DNA from: Asterias amurensis
Lineage: Eukaryota; Echinodermata; Asteroidea; Forcipulatida; Asteriidae
Direction of reading: 5' to 3'
NCBI RefSeq assembly: GCF_032118995.1
Contig: NC_092662.1
Location: forward strand, 6,944,001-7,008,000
Length of the DNA: 64,000 bases
Shown here: positions 50,113 to 62,084 of the stretch, piece by piece
Layout: each line of letters opens with the position of its first letter
Position numbering within the stretch: position 1 is the stretch's first letter
The notes under the pieces: model-generated
Databases searched by the model: none
The model's input: the letters and a program-made list of their open reading frames with translations, nothing else
Told to the model about the DNA's origin: nothing
Made by a program: the position numbers and the translations under genes

Positions 50113-51382
50113 TGTGATGCTCAGTGAGTGCACTAGACAATTAAAACCGTGAAGCCCTACTTACTGTGTTTTCCGTTTTCATCATTTTAATACGGGTATG
50201 TAGATTTTCCTTTCCATAATTTAATAAGTTCATAAAATGTAGATTGCTATGGTAGTATTTTTTATGGTTTTTGACTAAGTGATAAGAAAGATTTATGCCC
50301 TCAAACTTTGCCTTACGTTTCACTTTCACCATCCATTAACTAGTACATGATACATGTGTGTGTGTAGAATTTTACATGTAACCAAAAGTTGTCTAAAACA
50401 TGAGAAGTTCCTAAGTGTGTAAAATTGTTAGTTCAGATTTTAGTCCATTTTCCTCTGTGTGATTTTATAAATTAACTTGAGTTTCTGATAGCTTACATTC
50501 CATGGAAATTATTGATACTGAGAAAAGTGTTTTATGACTGTTCCAAAAATGCTTATTTCTAGAGGAAAAACAAGAGTATTTTCTAATCTTTTATGAGTTC
50601 AGTTTAAGCACTGTACAGATTATTATGTATGCTACATGTAAATATACATGTGTACACAAGGACCAGAGTATGAGGGAACAATAACTCTAGACTCTCAGTG
50701 GAGAATGGAAGAGTAACGGTCGTTAGTTTTAAACTCTTGAGGCCTTGGTCACTGGTAGAGTATTTAGCCAAGATAGTGTAGAAAGCCTTGATGGTTTGAA
50801 ACATGCTTAGTTTTATTTAGTAGAGGCAAGTCCAAGTTTTAGAAAGTGACTAATTCTTGCGGGTTTATTAAAATAGCCAAATTGTTTTTGTGTATACATG
50901 TACGCCAGACTGAAGACTTTAACAATGGACTAGTAGGGTCACAGAAGGTGTTTATTGATCCTTTTCAGCTAATGTGTTACTTGGTTTTGATTATTGGGCT
51001 AAAATACTACGATTACTTTACGTATGGAGTAAGTTCAGAAGTGTACAGGTCTAGCCAGTGTTTTAATTATTATCAAGTTTGAGCCTAGTGATATGTGTTT
51101 ATTGACACAGAGTGGAGTAATGCAAAGAACACTAAATGGATATTTCAGGCAGAGATTTAGGTTATTATTGACGTAATTTTAACATGTTCTATTTTAATGT
51201 TCAAGTAATTGTTGCGAAGTTTCAAAAGTCTTATTGGATGTGATGCTCAGTGAGTGCACTAGACAATTAAAACCGTGAAGCCCTACTTACTGTGTTTTCC
51301 GTTTTCATCCTTTTAATACAGAATTATTAAAATTACTGTACACCTCGGAGTAAACCTTCTGGCTTACGACGGGTGTAACATT
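50113..51382 (+). mobile_element. Candidate 5' LTR of the Gypsy fossil
   Basis: It opens TGTGATGCTCAGTGAG and would close GGTGTAACA. It is followed two bases later by TGGCACCTCCGACGGGAC, placed like a tRNA primer-binding site. An 87-base direct repeat occurs at 50106-50192 and 51232-51318. Without the 3' LTR the boundaries are tentative. Confidence 0.5.
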
Positions 51383-51481
51383 TGGCACCTCCGACGGGAC
51401 AGGTGTGTATGTCACTGTAATGTTCAACGACGACGCCTGTCTAGTAATATAGACCCACGGCCCAAGCGGCAGTAGTTCAGA

Positions 51482-52690
51482 GTGAGAGCCAACAAGATGG
51501 AGTCCTGCCAGCAGTTAATGAGACAGGTCAGTGCATTTGAGAGAGATCAGTTGCTACAGATTTTCAAGTTCCTGGACCTCTCTGGGTTTGACACAGTTGC
51601 AGGACAGGAGAAAAACGGCCCCCTCCTGATAAGAAAAATTAACCGCCATCTCAACCGAGATGAAATAGATGGAATGGACGACCAGGGTGCGGAAAGCTTT
51701 CAGCGATTAGCAGAATTTTTGAAGACTCTCGTCCCTGAAGCCCAGATTTCCCCGCCTACTCCTTCCCAACTAGAAGACAAACAGGAGCCAAAACAAGAAT
51801 TCCATCAACTCACGCCCAGCACTTTAATGTCCATAGCCCGACGAGAGTTTAAGATCTCCGACCAAATAGGGGAGCCGGGCCAGAAAGATAAGTTGTCATT
51901 CTCCAGCCTGGCACACCAGATTGAGAACGGCCGTCTCAAGGGGCACTCGGAACGGGAGATTGTGGAAGGCGTCATCCGGGCAATTTCACCAGGCGCTCCC
52001 CTGCGTAGTTACCTGGAAGGTAGGGTGGCGCTCACACTTCCTTGTCTCCGTCAGGTCCTACGATCGCATTACAGGGAGAAAGATGCAACCGAACTGTATC
52101 AGCAGTTGTCCCGTGTAACACAGACCCTCCGAGAATCCCCGCAAAGTTTCCTAGTTCGAGCACTGGACCTGAAACAGAAAGTCGTGTTCGCAAGCCAGGA
52201 AGCTGGTTCTAGGCTAAAATATGACCCGATGCTCGTACAGAGCATGTTTCTCCATGGACTCCAGACTGGTTTGAGAAGCGATGCCGTCAAGTCAGAATTG
52301 CGCCCTTACCTTCAGGATCCAAGTACGACAGATGAGCAGTTGTTTGAAAAGATTAACGTTGCGGCCCGCCAGGATGAGGAACGACAAGAGAAACTTGGCA
52401 TAACCACCCATAAGCCCCTCTCCGTCAAAGCAGTGCAGCAGCAAGGATCCAAACGAGTCTCCGACTGCCCCCAAGGTGCAGCCAAGACCCGGAAACTTTC
52501 TGAACGACCTTGCTGAGCTGAAGACAGGAATTGCGGAAATTTCCACCCTGAAGAGCCAGACAGTTGGTCTGCAGCAGTCCTTCGCCCAGTCTAACGAGCA
52601 CCGGCAATGGACTCCGAGAACCAACCGTGATAATCCCCGCCAGCGAGGCTGTACAAACTGCCAACGGAACGGCACTGGTGATAGCTGTGC
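51482..52690 (+). mobile_element. Gag region of the Gypsy fossil
   Basis: A helical, Q/E/R-rich polyprotein segment (about 340 residues recognisable, e.g. QVSAFERDQLLQIFKFLD, LKGHSEREIVEGVIRAIS). It is followed by a cysteine/histidine segment typical of the nucleocapsid end. A family B MITE is inserted in that part. Confidence 0.75.
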
Positions 52691-52705
52691 CCATTGCTTT
52701 AACTG

Positions 52706-53085
52706 AGGAACACGTTGCCTTGGATCGGTCGAGTTGGTCTTTGAAAAGCGTTTGTAACCGTTTTTTATAAAATGCATATGGTAGAAAGATGTTGTAAAGG
52801 TAGAATACAATGATCCACACAAACATGCCTCGAAATTGCACGGTTTTCCTTTTATCTCATCGACTAACACGGTCGGCCATTTATGGGAGTCAAATTTTTG
52901 ACTCCCATAAACGGCCGACCGTGTTAGTTCGCACAGTAAAAGGAAACCACGCGATTTCGAGGCAAACTTGTGTGGATCATTGTATTCTACTTTTGAAACA
53001 TCTTTCCAACCATATCCATTTTATAACAAACGGTTACAAACGCTTTTTATAGACCAACTCGTCCAATCCAAGGCAACGTGTTCCT
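52706..53085. mobile_element. TTAA family B MITE inserted in the Gypsy gag
   Basis: AGGAACACGTTGCCTTGGATC left, its inverse and TTAA right. Palindromic centre TCAAATTTTTGACTCCC at about 52895-52910. Younger than the Gypsy element. Confidence 0.9.
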
Positions 53086-53240
53086 TTAAGTGTGGCTCCG
53101 GGGAGCACTTTGCCCGTGGATGCAGACAGTGGCAACGCAATCATCCGGGAAACGGCCAGGGGTTACTGCCACGGGACGGTCAGTAGCCTTTAAAAGCAAC
53201 ATCCAGAAGTCCCACATTTGTTCGATAGCCCCCTCGAGAC

Positions 53241-54662
53241 TAGTCTTGGTGCAAGACGTTTCTCGTTTCCTTTTCACGCACACCGCGGCCCGACTCACCT
53301 GACTCATAGTCCATTCACCGCCCCGGAGAAACGTCTTGGTCCGTGTGCATGTTTGAGTTATGTGACCTCACATACATATTCAACGCGTGGGTCAACAAAA
53401 TACTACGCACGCGCACAACTGGAAACAGACAAGCGGGCCAGCCTGGTAACTTGCATGCACCCGACCTGTCGAGTAAAAGCCTCGCTGCATCATGCTACGG
53501 CGGGAAGCCGGGGCCGGAAATACACACCATGTGCGTTTTGTTGTGCATGCAAAGGCGATCACTGATCTTTATGTTATTATTAATTAGAGATCAGCGGTTG
53601 CGATCGATTGTTAGAGGGAAGAAATTGTCAGTCAATGAAAAAATACTGTTACAATATTGCTGACCGCATCGGCAAGACTCGAGGAGTCGAGAGTTTTATT
53701 TGCGGATGAGAGAACTTGTAACTTGTATGGGTATTATTTGCACATTATTTCGAAAATAAAGAATGTGTATCCTGCATGGCTATCGGTACTTAACATAAAG
53801 CACAGTTTTGGGCGAAAATTGTCCTCCATTACATGTCACGTCTAATTGTGGCCAAGTGCGTCGGCAAAGGATATGTCTGACTGTACACATGCACACAGTA
53901 CACAACCGAATGCCAACGAGGTGTTGTGGCTGGGCTTCTTATCTTCGCGAAGACGTGTCAAAATAGGCTTAGATATTTAATGGCGGTCGACCACCGGTTG
54001 ATTTTGATCAAGCTGTGTGAGTATGATACGGAAGTTTCGGATGTAGTGCTTAGTTTTTTCTGCATAAAAAGTACTTTGTGACCCTATAATTATTTTTACC
54101 TACAAAGTTTACCCTTTGGACTAAGACTAAAAATGCCAGAAAATCCCATGTTCGTGTACATCGATCTATTTTTGTTAGCTCTGCTGTTGCTAAACATCCT
54201 CGTTCATAACATTTTAAGATTCCATTCCCCTCAATTAATTGCACTTACACAAATTCTCAAAATCTTCCCTAAAAACGTATTTTAGGACAAACTAAAAATT
54301 CGCACATCGTTCAGCAGCAATCATGTTTACAAAAATTAAAAGTCGAACGTAAATGTACAAGCCCTACACACCAACTAACATACGAGGAAGCCTGGCTGTT
54401 TCTGGTTGCGTTGCACCGAAGACGTACAGATACCAGACTGGGGGAAATTATGCTGATACTGCTACGTCAGAGATATGCAGGCCTAGCGCAGTACGGCATG
54501 ATTGGAATGTGCTCGGAATTCCCCGAGCGATCAGCACACGGACCAAGACGTTTCTCCGGGGCGGTGAGTGAACTAAAGTCAGGTGAGTCGGCGCGCGCGC
54601 TGTCGGTGAATTGGCCGCGGTGTGCGTGAAAATGAAACGAGAAACGTCTTGCACCAAGACTA
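53241..54662. mobile_element. Foldback element, TAGTCTTGG ends, perfect 9-bp target duplication, in the Gypsy fossil
   Basis: CCTCGAGAC flanks it exactly on both sides (53232-53240 and 54663-54671). Arms of about 110 bases begin TAGTCTTGGTGCAAGACGTT and include GCACACCGCGGCC, CACCTGACT and GGAGAAACGTCTTGGTCC. The 1.2 kb interior shows no recognised gene. It is a Mutator-like structure, non-autonomous. Confidence 0.88.
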
Positions 54663-54689
54663 CCTCGAGACAAGCGAATGTCAGCCGAC

Positions 54690-55410
54690 TCGTATGAAAG
54701 AGATGTATGGTGAGCTGCATGATAGACGGGACAAAGACCCAGGCACTTTGGGACGCAGGAGCTCAAGTCACCATCATACCTGCTCATTGGCAGGCTGTCC
54801 ACTTACCCCGAGCCAAGCTGAGGCCACTGTGGGAGCTATTAGGAGGAACTGACCTAAAGATTACGGCCGCAAACGGATCCCCTATCCCTTACGATGGCTG
54901 GTTAAATGTCTCCTTCAGTCTGATGACAGGGCTAAACCACGAAATTAAAGTTCCAGTTTTGGTGACACGGGCAACTTCTGGAGTTCCCATCATTGGGTAC
55001 AATGTCATAGAAGAGATTGTTCAAAAAGACACCCCCTATTCAAATCCTGTTCAAGCCGTGAGAGCAGCGTTCCCATCAATGACGAGGAGAGTAGTAACAG
55101 CCCGTGCGAGTCTTATTCAAGAGGAGCAACCAGAGTACATCTGCTGTGTCAAGGTTGGCAGAAAAGGAGTTACCATACCCGGTAAAAGTGTTGTTGGGGT
55201 AACCTGCAGAACGACATCAGGCCTGCTGACTCAAGACACTACCGCCCTCTTTGAGCCAGATGTAGATGCCCAGTGGCCCGAAGATCTTCATCCTCATCCA
55301 TCAGTCGTTCGGCTAAAAAAGGGGCCCTCCAGCAAAGTCTCCATCTTAGTCCAAAACACATCCAATCATGATATCATATACTGCAGAAGCAAACGATGTT
55401 GGGAACACTA
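54690..55410 (+). mobile_element. Protease region of the Gypsy fossil
   Basis: A retroviral-type aspartic protease segment, recognised by the hydrophobic-D-x-G-A turn (QALWDAGAQVTIIPAHW) and a later PIIGYNVIEEI strand. A linker towards the reverse transcriptase follows. Confidence 0.75.
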
Positions 55411-55499
55411 CAATTGAAACCATTCCCGAGAGACCCATCCCAGTGTCACAACAAACGCGTACATTTGTAAATGGAGTTTCCACTGCACCCCCTACCAAG

Positions 55500-56984
55500 A
55501 CAAAATGGACCCCAGAGTTCGACCTTAGTCACTTAACAGAGTCCCAACGCCGAGATGTAAACGAGATGTTGAGAGAAGAGGCAGAGGCATTTTCCAAAGA
55601 TGATAGTGACATGGGCTGCATTAAAGACTTGAAAATGCATATACGTCTGAAGGATGACCAGCCAGTTCAGAAGTCATACATGTCGCTGCCCCTGCCACTC
55701 TACAGTGAAGTGAAAAGCTACTTGAAGGATTTGATTGGCCGTGGCTGGATTGAGAGGTCTCGATCCCTACTCATCACCAGTGGTATGTGTGCGGAAGAAA
55801 GATGGCTCTCTCCGTCTCTGCATAGATTATCGCGAGCTGAACCAGAAGACAATACCCGATAGACAACCAATCCCACGAATCCAAGATGTTCTAGATAGTC
55901 TCGGTGGAAATGAGTGGTTTTCAACATTAGACCAGGGTAAAGCTTATCACCAGGGTTTCATCGCAGAAGAGAGTAAGCCTAAGACGGCCTTCGTCACCCC
56001 TTGGGGTTTGTATGAATGGAATCGTATACCCTTTGGGTTGACTAATGCGCCTGCAGTGTTTCAGCGTTGCATGGAGTCCTGTCTGGATGGTCTGGTTGGA
56101 GAAGTCGCAATAGTCTACCTTGACGATATCCTAGTCTACGGAAAGACATTTGAGTCACATGTTGAAAACATACGTCAAATCCTCAGACGCCTTCAGGAGC
56201 GCGGTGTTAAACGCAAGCCAAGCAAGTGCAGCTGGTTCCAGAAAGAAGTGCGGTACTTAGGGAGAGTCATCAGTAGTGAAGGCTACAAGATGGATCATGC
56301 AGACATCAAAGTAGTTGCGGCACTCCGAGAGAAAAATCCGAGTACCGTGGGAGAGGTTAGGAAAGTCCTTGGTCTACTCGGCTACTATCGTCAGTATATC
56401 CAGAATTTTTCTACCATTGCTAAACCATTGTATGAACTGCTTAAGAAACCTAGTCCGTGCAATGATGGCCGACCTAACGTGATCAGCCCAGTGAAACCCC
56501 CGTCAAAGTCACGAGGAAAAGCTGCTGTAGGTAAAAGTGCAGGACAAGTGTCGTCAAGGCAACGCGTCTCATGGGAAGATTCTCATCAGAAAGTGCTAGA
56601 ACATTTGCTGAGTTTTCTCACTTGCCCTCCGGTGATGGCTTTTCCGGATCATCAACAGCCTTTCATTCTTCATACGGATGCTTCCAATGAAGGGCCAGGC
56701 GCTGTATTGTACCAGCAGCAGGATGGAAAGATGAGAGTAATCGGCTATGGTTCTCGGACGCTAAGCCCCGCTGAAAAGAACTACAACTGGCACTCTGGAA
56801 AGCTAGAATTTCTTGCTCTGAAGTGGGCCATAACCGAAAAGTTCAAGGATTATTTGTACTATGCTCCCTCTTTCACGGTATACACAGATAATAATCCGTT
56901 GACCTACATCTTGACGTCCGCCAAACTCGATGCAACGGGACATCGCTGGGTTGCCGAATTAGCTGATTTTAATTTCACAATTAA
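55500..56984 (+). mobile_element. Reverse transcriptase and RNase H region of the Gypsy fossil
   Basis: RT palm and fingers: [61 protein letters not shown], then [11 protein letters not shown] of the connection. RNase [46 protein letters not shown]. Cut off at the TTAA where the next block starts. Confidence 0.9.
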
Positions 56985-59595
56985 AGCCATTATACGCTTT
57001 CGGTAAACAGTATTGTCCAAGTCCCACACTTCGTGTTTCACAACTTAGATATAAAATAACAATCCTGTAGAAATTTAGGCTCAATCGGACATCGGAGTCG
57101 GGAGAAAATAACGGGAAAACCCACTCCTGTTTTCGCGCGTCTCGCCGTGTCATGACATGTGTTTATAACAAATCCGTAATTCTTGCTAGCGAGAATTTAT
57201 ATTGTTTTACCGTTTTGTCAAAAAGTAAAGCATTTCATGGACTAATATTTCAAGAGAAGTCTTTCACCATTACCTTCTGTAAACCCTGTAAATTATGTGT
57301 AAATCTGTGCACTTTTATTTTTTTTTCTGAACCGAAAGGGTCCAATGGCTTTAACCGAAGACGTGGATGGTGCAGCTGAAACGCTGCTAGTGCTAGCCAT
57401 ATCGGCTTTAGTGGTTTCAAGGGGCAGTTGTTCGTCATCCTTTGCCTTCTTAGCTTTAGGAATTGCTGTATCAAGGGGACCGGCATCAACTCTAAGCAGC
57501 ATCATCTCCAGATTTCTCTTTTGACCCCCATTCGGAGGTACGGGCCAGCACTTTTCTCCACTCTGTACCCATGTCTTGAAACTGCACTGGATCGTCCCAT
57601 CCATCTTCTAACAAGCTTTCAAAGCATCTATAAGAGAAAATCTTTGATGACGATTTCCCGACGACGGCGCCGTAAACCCCTTCAAGTTCTTTTATAACTT
57701 CATGCATTTGGTCGCTCATGATGAAATTGCTGCGTTTGAGCTAGGCTATATTGGGATCACCAGGGACAAATATAGCTTTAAAAGCGATGCCTGTAAGGTT
57801 CCAAACAGGGTTGCAGTATTCAAGAAAGCTTGGGCCCCATGGTTCTTTATATGAAAGAGGATACTTAAGGTAACTGAAAGCCAGGCTTTGTGGCTTTTGA
57901 ACAAAACCACTCGGGTATGACCAATGTGGTTCACGCAGCCGCTACCTGGGGTTGCCACACTGTAACATTGCTGACAAAATACATGCATGGAATATCCAGC
58001 CTCCGCGCCCCCGAAAAAAATTAACCACATACTCGGTATGCACTTGAAATTTCTCGGCGAACCGCCCTGTCGCAGTGAGCGATAATTGACGGACTTCAGT
58101 GTCACACCTTTAAAAATAAACTACAAAACGGGAGTTTGTTCTCGGTATGCATTTGAAATTTCTCGGCGAATCGCCTTGTCGCAGTGAGCGATAATTGACA
58201 GACTTCAGTGTCACACCTTTCTCAACTTCATGACTTTATTTCCATATCTCAAAACTTAGGGCACCGTGGCAGATATAAAGAGAGCTCAAAATACCAAAAT
58301 GATACTCTTACCAACTATTGGAATTAGGATCATAACCGCACAACTTCACAATTTGGATTTCCCGCGGTTCAAATTGTCTCACACTGCGACAGATAATATG
58401 ATACGTCTAGCAGTCAGTGGACATGCCAGACTCGCGACTGATACTGGGTGCGTTCGTTTAGCTTCCCTGGGTCGACCCCGGTGTGTGGCGTTTTTTTTCC
58501 CAGGACGAATGTGGGTAATTATCTGCACACGTTCACCCTGGAAAAAAAATACGCCACACACCGGGGTCGACCCGGGGAAACTAAACGTTCGCACCCATAA
58601 CATCAGTCGCCCTCTACGTTGGTTGCGACGCAAATAGTATAAATCACTTTGAGCGTCATTTAACTTCGAATGGTATAAGCTAGACCCCTTGCAACCCAAA
58701 GCAAGTACTGAGTATACAGTGCTGACACACATCGGTGTATGGGTAAAATAAAGACACAAAATTAATAGTCTTTACTATCTATTATATCGTTGCGGTACCC
58801 GCTGCCAAAACATAGGATTCGAACTGCTTCTAGCTACCGGGCGATGTCAGTAGTCTAGTTGGTAAGACGATGCTCTAGATTTCTTGCAAGGTTCGTGGGT
58901 TCGAATCACAGGAATATTGCCTGTGTTTTGGTCACAGGGCTCGGGAAAATACTGAGTATACAGTGCTGACGCACATCGGTGTATGGGTTACAAAAATAAA
59001 ATTGATATTCTTTATCCCCGTTGCAAATGTATCATCTATTATAGAGATATTTGTTGTTTGACGTTGCAAATGTACACGAAACGTATTCTATTATGCAATG
59101 CCGTATTTGTAATAGTATATATATTTGGTTTGCGGTAACATGTGTTTAACTTCTCAAGTCTGAAAAGAACTGTCCTGCCTTTTAACTTCTACCTTCATAC
59201 TAGCCGAGTTGAAAAGTATCACTTGGGGTCCACTGAGGCTCCCATTAATCCAATAAATACTTATCCCATGCAGGTAATTATCTAAAGCTTGGGTATCAAG
59301 AATGAGAAGCTGCTTGTGCTGCTTTGGTTATTATGGTTGTCGACTTTTGTTGGCTGCTGAAACAGACGAAGTTCTCTTTGAGGATGTTGTTAAGTGTGCG
59401 TGGGCTCCTGCTGGTATGTTAGCCCTATATAGGACTCTTTCTCTGTACACAGGAGTACAAAACGAAAGTGTAAGGCCGCCAGGGCTACTGGTATGTAGTC
59501 TTGGTGCAAGACGTTTCTCGTTTCCTTTTCTCGCACACCGCGGCCAAGTTCACCGACAGCGCGCGCAACGACTCACCTGACTTAGCGGTGAGTGG
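56985..59595. repeat. Duplicated 2.6 kb block, copy 2
   Basis: Matches 29856-32403 base by base with few differences. It starts exactly at TTAA (56981-56984) with a family D MITE (56985-57350). It contains the unknown open frame (57719 downward, interrupted), the 108-bp tandem pair, the GGTGCGTTCG element (58446-58596), the SINE (58784-58995) and a single TAGTCTTGG terminus from 59496. Near 59415-59490 it has about 75 bases that copy 1 lacks (CTATATAGGACTCTTTCTC part). Confidence 0.9.
58784..58995 (+). mobile_element. tRNA-derived SINE, copy 3 (in block 2)
   Basis: Counterpart of 31669-31882 in the second block, same boxes. The A tail is replaced by TTACAAAAATAAAA. Confidence 0.85.
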
Positions 59596-60842
59596 CATAG
59601 AGCGTTTTCGAATCGAAGGCTCAGGCTTGAGGCTTCAGGCTTGGGATTTTGAGGCTCCGGCTCAGTGAGGCTCAGGCTTCACAATAAACAACATGACGAC
59701 GAATTTGTTTGGAAAACTTCGGCTTCACGGGCTTCGGCTTCATGTGGCCCGCGTGGTGGATCATGGGGGAAATAATGATGCACGAGAACAAACGTGCGTC
59801 GTCTGCTTTTTGAGTGTGGGGCATTTATTTAATGATTGTAAAAAAAAAAAAAAAAAAAAAAATTAACACCACCACCAAACACATAATCATACCATTTGTA
59901 TTGTAACAAACGCATATTCGCTCTCTGATGGTTTAATATTGTAAAAATACCTCAAGAACTTGTAATAATTAAAGCAGCCCACTTTTTAGCTTCACTTGAT
60001 TGAAAAATGACTTATTTGAGTGAAAGCCAACAAATCATGGTTGTTTTCATCAACAACGAAACGGACCAAAAATGTTCTGAAAACATAGCTTTATTTTGTT
60101 GTAATATATGTCAACAACATGCCTTGCATTGAAACTGGAAAGCAGGGAAATTTCGAAAGGTAAGTTCTGTTGTTTGAAAACTAGAGTATTCTTTTAGAAT
60201 ACAAATAATATACTCTGACTCTCAAGTAAAAACTGCGAACAAGCTATACTGCACTACAATGAAAACTTTATTTTATCATAAATTGAGTTACTTTTAAACA
60301 AAAGAAGTATCAATTTACAGCAATTGATTTTTTAAATAACTTTTTTAAAATTACAAAGACGGTGCTAATAAATAATTGTTTGTGTTCTCCCATTAGGCTG
60401 GGGAAATGTTAGGTTACTTAACAACTTTTAAGTTCATTGCAATTATGATGATCTCCACTTTATAGTCAAGAAACATGATTATTTGGTCAACTGTTAGGTT
60501 AGTATTTCGGAATTATCAAGCTGTATTTTAATTTATTTTATTAACTGTATTTTTCAGCTGTAGAATAGTTGCTAGCAAAAATTAGCAAATAAGGACAGGT
60601 CAGTTTGCTTTATGTTACTTTACAGAGTTAGAATTGAGCTTTATATCTTTATCGACACTGGTGAAGTTTCTTCTGCTGAATCACAGGTGATATTTCCTGA
60701 GCGACTAACGTGACAAGTGTCGAAGTGGAGACTATTGATTGCCTTGTCGAGTTACAAATACAATTTTTCTACTACTCAGATAGTCGACGTGCTACCATGA
60801 CTACTACAAAAACAGTCATGACTATTGCTTGGTTAACCAACA
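59596..60842. other. No recognised gene
   Basis: It starts with a GGCTCAGGCTTGAGGCTTC-rich stretch (about 59610-59740) of short direct repeats. An A run is at about 59840-59862, then AT-rich sequence. Confidence 0.4.
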
Positions 60843-60982
60843 GGAGACTTTCTAGGACGATAGGTGGCAGCAGACTTACCGGGTTAAGCCATTGTTCTCA
60901 GAATTATGCGCAAGCTCATAACTACGTAAACAATGGAAGTTTACCCGGTAAGTCTGCTGCCACCTAGCGTTGGAAAGTCTCC
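60843..60982. mobile_element. Palindromic MITE, GGAGACTTTC ends
   Basis: GGAGACTTTCTAGGACGATAG with GGTGGCAGCAGACTTACCGGG mirrors CCGGTAAGTCTGCTGCCACC and GAAAGTCTCC. About 140 bp. Confidence 0.85.
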
Positions 60983-61297
60983 CATTGTGTCGCTCTTAAC
61001 TATTCCCAACAACTTCAATCCTTTTAGCACAAATTTTACTTGATTGGGCCTGCGGCAAACAACTTGCCACAATGTATCTTAGAAGTTTAAAATAGTCGCA
61101 ACTAGTGTCAAAGTCGTGACTACAATGTTTTTGGCATTAGTTGTTGCCCAGGCCTACTGATGACATCTTATATTATTCTGAAATGAGTTAACAGGTCTTT
61201 CGCTTTGATGCGGAACTGGCTAGCACATGTTACGCTTCTCACATTGACGCTTTTCTGCAGATCCTTGTAACTGAAAGGAGAAGAAGATACAATCTTA

Positions 61298-61402
61298 TGA
61301 GTATGATCAAATAGTCAATGCTTGAGTAGGATCAAATAATCAATGCTCGAGTATGATCAAATAATCAATGCTTGAGTACATGTATGATCAAATAATCAAT
61401 GT
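61298..61402. repeat. Tandem repeat, 25-bp unit, four copies
   Basis: Unit GAGTATGATCAAATAATCAA plus TGCTT, four times with small changes (AGTC for AATC, one insertion of ACATGT). Confidence 0.85.
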
Positions 61403-61685
61403 AGCCCTCAACATTATAAATTGAAAAATTATAGCATTAATCAGACCATTTGGGTGATCATTGTACAATGTATTTAAACAACATTGATTTTTAGCTCTTG
61501 GGCTTAGTGTTGGTTTAGAGAGTTTTCTGTTACCCCCCCCCCCCAGATATAAAAAACAAAGGTTACCATTCAAGGGGGGATTGACTTGGAAGTCTCTGGA
61601 ACTCCAGATCACCACTGACTATCGGAAACATCTCAAAAGGATGTCGGGTTAGCCTTGCTAAGCCTTGCTAAGGCAGTCAAATTGT

Positions 61686-61948
61686 CACTCCGAAAAAACG
61701 CCACTGTAAAAACCCACCCGTAAACATTGGACACTGTGCGTAACATTAACCACATCGCACGAAACGACCCCCCCCCCCTCACAGCCTCCGCATGCGGTTA
61801 GTGGTACGAGTGCGGATGACTTGTGCACAGTAGTCGTACGACGAGTGTTCAGCAATGTGACGGTGTATATGGGTGGGTCGTGCGGTGTGATTACACACTA
61901 CGCACAGTGTATACGGGTGGGTTTAGACCGTCGTCTTTTTCGGAGTGA
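61686..61948. mobile_element. Inverted-repeat element, TCACTCCGAAAAA ends
   Basis: TCACTCCGAAAAAACG left, TTTTTCGGAGTGA right. Inside, AACCCACCCGTAAACA/GTATACGGGTGGGTTT and CGCACGAAACGACCC/GGGTCGTGCG mirror. Confidence 0.8.
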
Positions 61949-62084
61949 ATAATGCCACAGCCTTGATATTTATAGTATTCATTTTGGTTTTTACCAATAT
62001 ACACCGATGTGGTGTTAGCACTATATACTCAATAATTACCGGAGTAAAAACCAAGAATACTCGTAACCCGGTGCAATTTTATTA

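Larger units (their letters stand above)
50106..56984 (+). mobile_element. Gypsy/Ty3-type LTR retrotransposon fossil, left part
   Basis: An old, broken element. Parts in order: candidate 5' LTR (about 50113-51382), gag (51.48-52.69 kb, continuing after an insertion), protease (about 54.69-55.4 kb), reverse transcriptase and RNase H (about 55.5-56.98 kb). Order gag-PR-RT-RH and the RT motifs ([15 protein letters not shown]) place it in the Gypsy/Ty3 group. Two DNA transposons lie within it (52706-53085 and 53241-54662). At 56984 it stops at a TTAA where the 2.6 kb block begins, and no integrase or 3' LTR is seen in the window. There are at least four breaks including the insertions. Coding parts are still easy to read, so it is probably of moderate age. 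Confidence 0.9.

Noticed and set aside
61298-61402. CRISPR-like array
   Set aside because: Units are directly adjacent without spacers, and the DNA is eukaryotic.
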